The notes beneath the pieces are model-generated. The model saw nothing but the letters and a program-made list of their open reading frames with translations, was not told the origin of the DNA and made no database searches. The position numbers and the translations under genes are program-made. This document shows, piece by piece, positions 1 to 3,824 of a stretch of DNA of 6,342 bases. Position 1 is the first letter of the stretch. Each line of letters opens with the position of its first letter. Source of the stretch: an uncultured Paracoccaceae bacterium (lineage in GTDB: Bacteria; Pseudomonadota; Alphaproteobacteria; Rhodobacterales; Rhodobacteraceae); NCBI GenBank assembly GCA_937900975.1, contig CALCPC010000591.1:1-6342 (forward strand). The letters run 5' to 3'.

Positions 1-861
1 CCGCGGACGCCAGTCCTCTCCCCCGGCCTCTGGCCCGGCGCCGGCTTCTCCCTACCCAAGCGAAGCTGCGCTCCACCAGCCATCGCCTCGGAAGCAGCTC
101 GAAGCCCTCGGCGGCGTTGGAGCGTTGAACGATCTCAACGGCCGCTCACCGATCCTATCGCGCGCGTAGCACAGCTTCGGTCCCAAATCTCCGCCACCCG
201 CTGCCCGGTAGCACATGTTTCCATGGGTAAGAGGGGGCGAAGACGGGTCGCAGCCACGGGCAGGACTTCGGATGGAAGCGGGCCTGCCGGGCGCGCCGTC
301 CATGGCCCGGCAGGCGGTCGCGCAGCGATCTGTCGAGCGGGGCGGTCTTGGGTGTCGGCGGCGCCAATGACGGGGCCACACACCAGGCCGATGGTGTCGA
401 CGACGATGTTGCGCGTGCGCCCGTTGATCTTCGTGCCGACGTCAAAGCCGCGAACGCCCCCGTTTTCGGTGGTTTTCACGCAGTCGCTAGTGGGCTTGAA
501 CCCGGGACGCTCACGGGCTCAACTGTCGATCACGCCGGCGCTTGGCCCGGCCTCGCGCCCCTCCAGATCACGTGTCTCTGTCGCCAATGCGAAGCGGTTC
601 GTCTGCAGCAACCCGCTGTCACGGCAGTCGTAGAAGTCGCGCTACAAAGTTGAATATGGCGGGAAGTCCTTTGGCAGAACCGCCCCTCTCAGCGATGCGT
701 CGCATCGCTTGCCGGCCGTGACTGACAGCCCGTCGAGGCGATCTTCGGGATCGCGCTCATCACTTCGCGGAAATCGGTGGAGCGTGGGCGCGCGATCCGC
801 TTCGGCGCCGGCATGAAGGGCACGACCAGCGCCCATTCAGATCGCCTGCGAAGCGCGGCAT
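1..861 (-). pseudogene. Decayed IS5-family transposase, 3' end cut by window edge
   Basis: This is a remnant of a DDE transposase of the IS5 family, reconstructed by joining minus-strand frames. From the N-terminus I read EWALVVPFMPAPKRIARPRS and DFREVMSAI...TGCQSR (about 845-715). After a frame change come LPKDFPPYSTL and a stop, then RDFY.CRDSGLLQT and REAGPSAGVIDS, ending at a second stop near 525. A short foreign stretch precedes VKTTENGG, then RGFDVGTKINGR and VVDTIGL..GAADTQDR (about 480-340). After more frame changes come [20 protein letters not shown] and VERSFAW (about 140-56), the family's C-terminal signature. The segment where the family has an ADGGY-type motif reads VFAPSY, so a catalytic Asp appears lost. 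The start is placed at the ATG at 861, with a small frame disruption just after it. The terminal inverted repeats were not identified, and the C-terminal end lies before base 1. It cannot encode an active enzyme. The family call is firm; the subgroup is not assigned. Confidence 0.85.
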
Positions 862-1096
862 GTCGCGGCCAGCGGTTTCAGTTCCGGGCATCATCGGCGC
901 CGTCCCATCTGGCAACCGGACCGAAGCACAACCCGATGAAACCGCCGCGTGCAGGCCGGGAGAGGGGGGTTCAGGTTTTCGCGAACTGCGAACGGGTCTT
1001 CCCCGTCGGCGCCGTGCAGACCCGCCTCAAGATACCCGGTGCGCAGGGTGTTGATCGCAAAAAGCCGGTTCTTGGCGCTTTTGTCCCGGCAAAGCC
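862..1096 (-). other. Gene-free gap with a coding-like relic
   Basis: No complete gene is supported between the transposase relic and the sigma-factor stop. On the minus strand one frame is open from inside the sigma gene down to a TGA near 892. It reads KSAKNRLFAINTLRTGYLEA and then GLHGADGEDPFAVRENLNPP, which has balanced, protein-like composition and G/C-rich third positions. There is no ATG or ribosome binding site at a sensible place. I do not recognise a family. It may be the broken remainder of a gene that followed the sigma factor before the IS insertion, or chance open frame in GC-rich DNA. The outer end of the IS should also fall here but was not recognised. Confidence 0.25.
1059..1090 (-). 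terminator. Possible weak intrinsic terminator after the sigma gene
   Basis: Seven bases past the sigma-factor stop, the minus strand has GCCGG, a 17-base loop, CCGGC and then TTTTT. The stem is only 5 bp and the loop is long, so this is a weak candidate. It sits where a terminator for the sigma gene would be expected, but it overlaps the coding-like relic, so it may be accidental. Confidence 0.3.
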
Positions 1097-1633
1097 CTAG
1101 GAGCGGCCAAGGCAGCGCATCAAGGACTGCTTTGCGTGAAAGATCCGCGATTTCACAGTGCCGGGGGGAATGTCTTCGATCTGGCCGATCTCATCATAGG
1201 TCAGGTCTTCGAAGAACGCGAGGCGAACCGCGCTTCGCTGCTGCGGGGGCAGCGCGTCGACGCATAGGCGCAAGCGCTGTGCGTCTTGCGCGGCGGCAAC
1301 CGTTGCTTCGGCGTCCGGTCCTTCGTCCGGCGTGTCGGGCACTTCGGCCACCAGCGTCATTCGACCCGCACTGCGCATCCGGTCAATCATCTTGTTGCGC
1401 GCGATTGCAAAAAGCCATGTGCGCACCGATGAGGATCCGCGAAAACGCCCGGCTTGGCGCCATACGTCGAGCATTGCGTCCTGCAACACATCGTCGGCGA
1501 GGCTGGCATCCGCCCCCCGCGCCCGCAAAAAACAGTAAAGCGATGAGAAATGCCGCTGATAAAGCGTGCGCATCGCGCGACGGTCTTTGCGGACGATCCG
1601 CGCGAGAAGCGTTGCGTCATCTTCGCCTGTCAT
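1097..1633 (-). CDS. ECF-type RNA polymerase sigma factor (sigma-70 family)
   Basis: This encodes a complete 178-aa extracytoplasmic-function sigma factor, which would direct RNA polymerase to stress or envelope promoters. Region 2 spans about residues 24-88. It contains the core-binding motif ADDVLQDAMLDVW (46-58) and the -10 recognition segment RTWLFAIARNKMIDRMR (71-87). A short acidic linker (PDTPDEGPDAEA) follows. Region 4 (about 127-175) begins LPPQQRSAVRL and holds the helix-turn-helix LTYDEIGQIEDIPPGTVKSR, which contacts the -35 element. There is no region 1.1 or 3, as expected for ECF proteins, and the length is typical. The ATG at 1633 was chosen because GGGAG sits 6 bases upstream and homology begins just after it. 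The same frame stays open far upstream into the repeat array, but that part is not sigma-like. The gene is divergent from the lipoprotein protease, and no anti-sigma gene flanks it in the window. The ECF subgroup cannot be assigned by eye. Confidence 0.93.
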   Translation of the reverse strand: MTGEDDATLLARIVRKDRRAMRTLYQRHFSSLYCFLRARGADASLADDVLQDAMLDVWRQAGRFRGSSSVRTWLFAIARNKMIDRMRSAGRMTLVAEVPDTPDEGPDAEATVAAAQDAQRLRLCVDALPPQQRSAVRLAFFEDLTYDEIGQIEDIPPGTVKSRIFHAKQSLMRCLGRS

Positions 1634-1639
1634 GGCCTG

Positions 1640-1644
1640 CTCCC
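1640..1644 (-). promoter_or_regulatory. Ribosome binding site of the sigma factor
   Basis: GGGAG on the minus strand lies 6 bases before the ATG at 1633. It supports that start over longer in-frame alternatives running into the repeat array. Confidence 0.6.
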
Positions 1645-1721
1645 GATCCCCTGCGCGCGATGCTGCCCTCCCATAGTCTGCGCATCGAGATTTCGCCAGT
1701 TTGTGACTTGCTCTCCTGCCC

Positions 1722-1750
1722 GGGAAGACATTTTTTGGGATACTGTTCGC
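1722..1750. promoter_or_regulatory. Candidate divergent ECF-type promoter in an A/T-rich island
   Basis: Between the sigma gene and the repeat array lies a short A/T-rich patch (a run of six T) that stands out from GC-rich surroundings. On the minus strand, CGAAC (1749-1745) is followed after 15 bases by GTC (1729-1727). This resembles an ECF -35 GAAC and -10 GTC pair with a homopolymer spacer, though the spacing is slightly short. On the plus strand, GGAAG (1723-1727) is followed after 17 bases by GTTCG, similar to the GGAAC...GTT pattern of alphaproteobacterial ECF promoters. It sits about 95 bases upstream of the sigma start, so autoregulation and shared control of both genes are plausible. 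No transcription start is known, and the boxes were matched by eye. Confidence 0.3.
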
Positions 1751-1792
1751 TTTGCCACGGGGGGTCTGGTGAGGAGATCGGGTTTCAAAGGC

Positions 1793-2176
1793 GGCCCGGG
1801 GCGCGGTGCGGCAAGCGGCCCAAGGCCCGGAGCGGCAAGCGGCCCGGGGGTCGGAGCGGCAAGCGGCCCGGGGCTCGGAGCGGGGGGCCGCGCGTGGCCC
1901 GGAGCGGCAGGTCGTGTATTGCCCGGAGCTACTGGTTGGGCGTTGCGCGGAGCAATAGATCGCGCGTTGCCCGGAACTGCAGGTCGCGCGGTGCCCGGAG
2001 CGGCAGGTCGCGTCGCGCCTGATTGGGCTCGTCTCGCATCGCCCGATGCGGTCGGTCGCACATCGCCCGGTGCGGTCGGTCGCACATCGCCCGGTGCGGT
2101 CGCTTGGGCATTGCCTGGTGGGGTGGGCCGCAGATCGTCCTGGGCGACCGCGCGCAGTGCGCGCGTCGGCTTGGCA
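1793..2176 (+). repeat. Tandem array of sixteen 24-bp units abutting the protease start
   Basis: Sixteen consecutive units, each exactly 24 bases with no indel, can be laid out from 1793; the last ends at 2176, directly before the ATG at 2177. Three sequence subgroups are visible. Units 1-4 begin GGCCC and mostly end GCAAGC. Units 5-9 mostly begin CG and end in GGT, with core CCCGGAGCGG. Units 11-13 begin CGCA or CTCGCA and have core GCCCGGTGCGGTCGGT. Units 12 and 13 differ at one base. Units 10 and 14-16 are diverged. In the protease frame each unit reads as eight residues near RALPGAAG, RTSPGAVG or GPGVGAAS. On the minus strand the units read as APGNARPA-like or CRSGPRAA-like octapeptides. 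Units 11-13 form short hairpins such as GTGCG-(6)-CGCAC at 2070-2085. The array is plain from the sequence; its role is unknown. It is not CRISPR: units are contiguous without spacers. Confidence 0.9.
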
Positions 2177-3298
2177 ATGCTCCGCCGGTTCCGCAGGGGC
2201 CTGGTCTTGCTTGGCGCCCTTGGGCTTCTGGGGTGCGTGCCGTCTGTGCGCCCGACGGCAGAGCTGCTGGACCCGCGCGAGGTGATCGCATTGATCCCCA
2301 TCGACGGCGCCCGCGCCGATTTCCGGCGGGCCGCCGAGGCCCAAGGTTTCGTCCCGCTCGAAACCGTTTCCCTTCCGGCGCTGGGGGAGCGGATGGTGCG
2401 GTTCGCCATTCCGCCGGCGCTTGACGGCCCCGCGGCGATCGCGGCGCTGGAGGCGCTACAGCCAGAGGTCACCGCCGGGCTCAACCACATCTACAAACCG
2501 GCAGAGGACACGGCGCGCAGTCGGTTTGACTATGCCGACACGCTGATGCGCTGGCCCGATGGCGGCTGTCGTGCGCTGGGCCCTGTGGGGATGCTGGACA
2601 CGGCGGTGGCCGCAGAACCGGGCGCGCGGGTGGTCGCGCGCAGTTTTCTGCGCGACGCCCGGCCCGAAACCCGGCACGGCAGCGATGTTGCCTCGGTCCT
2701 TTTGGACCGCCAGCGGGTCAGCGGCGCGGTGGGCTATGCCGCCGGCGTCGTTGGACGCGGCGCCGACGGGGCGGCGCGCAGCGGTGTCGACAGTCTTCTA
2801 AAAGGGCTGGACTGGCTTCAGGCAGAGGGGATCCGCGTGGTCAATGTCAGTCTGACCGGCCCTTACAACAAACTGCTCGACAGGGGGATGGCGGGGCCGG
2901 GGGCGCGCGGGATGGTGATCGTGGCCGCCGCCGGCAATGACGGTGCCGCAGCGCCGCCGCGCTATCCCGCGGCGCTTGATGCGGTGATCGCCGTGACCGC
3001 CGTCGACACCAACCGCGAAGTCTATCGCCAGGCCGTGCGGGGCGCGCATATCGACGTCTCCGCCCCGGGCGTCGATATCCGCGTCGGCGGCGCCGAGGGG
3101 TTGCGGTTTGTCACCGGCACTTCGATGGCTGTCCCGTTCGTGACCGCCCGCATCGCGACGGACCCTGAGCTTTTCGGGCAAGACGCCGCGACCATCCGGC
3201 GTGCGCTTCGGGCAAGTGCCGAGGATTTGGGCCAGCCCGGCTTTGACCGGACCTATGGGTCGGGTCTGGTGGTCGCTGCAGAAGCCTGCCGGCCGTGA
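2177..3298 (+). CDS. S8 family (subtilisin-like) serine protease, predicted lipoprotein
   Basis: This is a complete 373-aa subtilase predicted to be exported and lipid-anchored, cleaving proteins in the envelope. The N-terminus has MLRRFRR, a hydrophobic stretch and the lipobox LLGC with the acylated Cys at 20. Residues 21-135 form a prodomain-like segment of unclear class. The catalytic triad is intact: Asp141 in GMLDTAV, His167 in RHGSDVASVL and Ser316 in GTSMAVPFVTA. The oxyanion Asn lies in AAAGNDGA (about 254), and VVNVSLTGP (221-229) is the usual strand before it. The protein is short for the family and has no C-terminal extra domain. The ATG at 2177 was chosen because the lipoprotein signal begins there, yet no good Shine-Dalgarno precedes it. 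The frame is open for more than 200 codons upstream through the 24-bp array. A GTG at 1769 with GGGGGG four bases upstream would give a 136-residue Gly/Pro/Ala-rich extension, but would bury the signal peptide. It is divergent from the ECF sigma gene and may be in its regulon (inference). Confidence 0.9.
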   Translation: MLRRFRRGLVLLGALGLLGCVPSVRPTAELLDPREVIALIPIDGARADFRRAAEAQGFVPLETVSLPALGERMVRFAIPPALDGPAAIAALEALQPEVTAGLNHIYKPAEDTARSRFDYADTLMRWPDGGCRALGPVGMLDTAVAAEPGARVVARSFLRDARPETRHGSDVASVLLDRQRVSGAVGYAAGVVGRGADGAARSGVDSLLKGLDWLQAEGIRVVNVSLTGPYNKLLDRGMAGPGARGMVIVAAAGNDGAAAPPRYPAALDAVIAVTAVDTNREVYRQAVRGAHIDVSAPGVDIRVGGAEGLRFVTGTSMAVPFVTARIATDPELFGQDAATIRRALRASAEDLGQPGFDRTYGSGLVVAAEACRP

Positions 3299-3489
3299 CC
3301 GGCCCGTTTGTGGCGGGCATCGAGCTGCGTCGCGGGCGGCGTCTTGGCGCGGCCCGCCTTCCTGGCGGCACCGCGGCATCCGGCCCGCCGGCCGCAGCGA
3401 TCCAACGGGACTGGGGCAAACCGGGTTCAGATGGCCCTTTGCGGGCGACGGAAACAGCCTTGCGCGCCGCGGCGGGTGCGGGGGTGTAG
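3295..3489 (+). CDS. Possible small ORF overlapping the protease stop (doubtful)
   Basis: A 64-codon frame starts with GTG at 3295 and overlaps the protease stop by four bases (GTGA), an arrangement common in translationally coupled genes. The product would be basic and rich in Gly, Ala, Arg and Pro (for example AGIELRRGRRLGAARLPGG). It has no recognisable domain, membrane segment or signal. No Shine-Dalgarno precedes it beyond what coupling might supply, and open frames of this size arise by chance in DNA this GC-rich. I do not recognise it. Confidence 0.2.
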   Translation: MTGPFVAGIELRRGRRLGAARLPGGTAASGPPAAAIQRDWGKPGSDGPLRATETALRAAAGAGV

Positions 3490-3765
3490 GACCGCGCCGG
3501 CGACAGGGTTTTGTGAAAGACCCCAGTCATCAAGCATCCCGTCGCGTTCTTTGATTTCGGGAAGCGCTGTGGGATCCAGGGTTTTCACAAAACGCAAAAG
3601 TGGGAAAAACGCGGCCATTCTTACCCGATCAAGTTCGCGGGGCCCGATCAAGATCACCAGGGCGAGGATCATGGGGCTGCGCTTATTAAGCCGATCCCAA
3701 CCGATGGGGATTGACAGCAATTCCCGTTCACATTGGATCGGAAAACGCTGCCGCAAGATCAGCAT
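3427..3765 (-). CDS. Hypothetical ORF between the protease and kinase genes (doubtful)
   Basis: A 112-codon minus-strand frame starts at the ATG at 3765, about 60 bases past the kinase stop and in the same orientation. Its first 90 residues have balanced, protein-like composition, including MLILRQRFPIQCERELLSIP, the hydrophobic MILALVILIGP (possibly a short membrane or buried segment) and LPEIKERDGMLDDWG. The last 20 residues turn Arg-rich and overlap the 3295-3489 frame, as if reading past a natural end. The DNA is less GC-rich than its neighbours and uses codons such as AGA, GTA and AAT more than the kinase gene. The frame is also open further upstream (LLEHFPLKAGRPLSENAFK), so the true gene, if any, may be longer or broken. 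No convincing ribosome binding site is seen. I do not recognise a family; it may be transferred DNA or a gene relic. Confidence 0.27.
   Translation of the reverse strand: MLILRQRFPIQCERELLSIPIGWDRLNKRSPMILALVILIGPRELDRVRMAAFFPLLRFVKTLDPTALPEIKERDGMLDDWGLSQNPVAGAVLHPRTRRGAQGCFRRPQRAI
3508..3593. repeat. Perfect 11-bp inverted repeat with 64-base loop
   Basis: GTTTTGTGAAA at 3508-3518 is exactly mirrored by TTTCACAAAAC at 3583-3593. Both arms are A/T-rich in a GC-rich setting. The repeat lies in the protease-kinase gap, inside the weak minus-strand ORF. It could be a protein-binding site, part of a long stem in a transcript, or paired ends left by a small mobile element. The 64-base interior is too short for a gene, and no target-site duplication was recognised. 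Confidence 0.5.
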
Positions 3766-3824
3766 CCTGAGGATCTTGAACGCGTTTTCTGATAAAGGCC
3801 GACCTGCTTTGAGTGGAAAATGTT

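Noticed and set aside
493..512. tRNA gene or attachment site
   Set aside because: Only a GGTTCAAGCCC T-loop-like string is present. The T-stem does not pair fully, and no acceptor, anticodon or D arm is found around it.
949..2022. Long plus-strand ORF of 357 codons
   Set aside because: It is Arg/Ser/Ala-rich, antisense to the whole sigma gene and has no domain features; it is a GC-rich shadow frame.
1793..2176. CRISPR array
   Set aside because: The 24-bp units are contiguous with no unique spacers, and there are no cas genes.
1634..2344. Upstream in-frame extension of the sigma factor to 415 codons
   Set aside because: The extra part is Cys/Arg/Ser-rich octapeptide read from the antisense of the 24-bp array and the protease 5' end. 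The sigma domain is complete from the ATG at 1633, which has its own ribosome binding site.
1630..2490. Pro/Ala-rich 286-codon minus-strand ORF (APGNARPA-type repeats)
   Set aside because: It runs antisense over the start of the protease gene and takes its repeats from the array, which is open in many frames because its period is divisible by three. There is no ribosome binding site or conserved domain. It was kept only as an alternative reading of the array.
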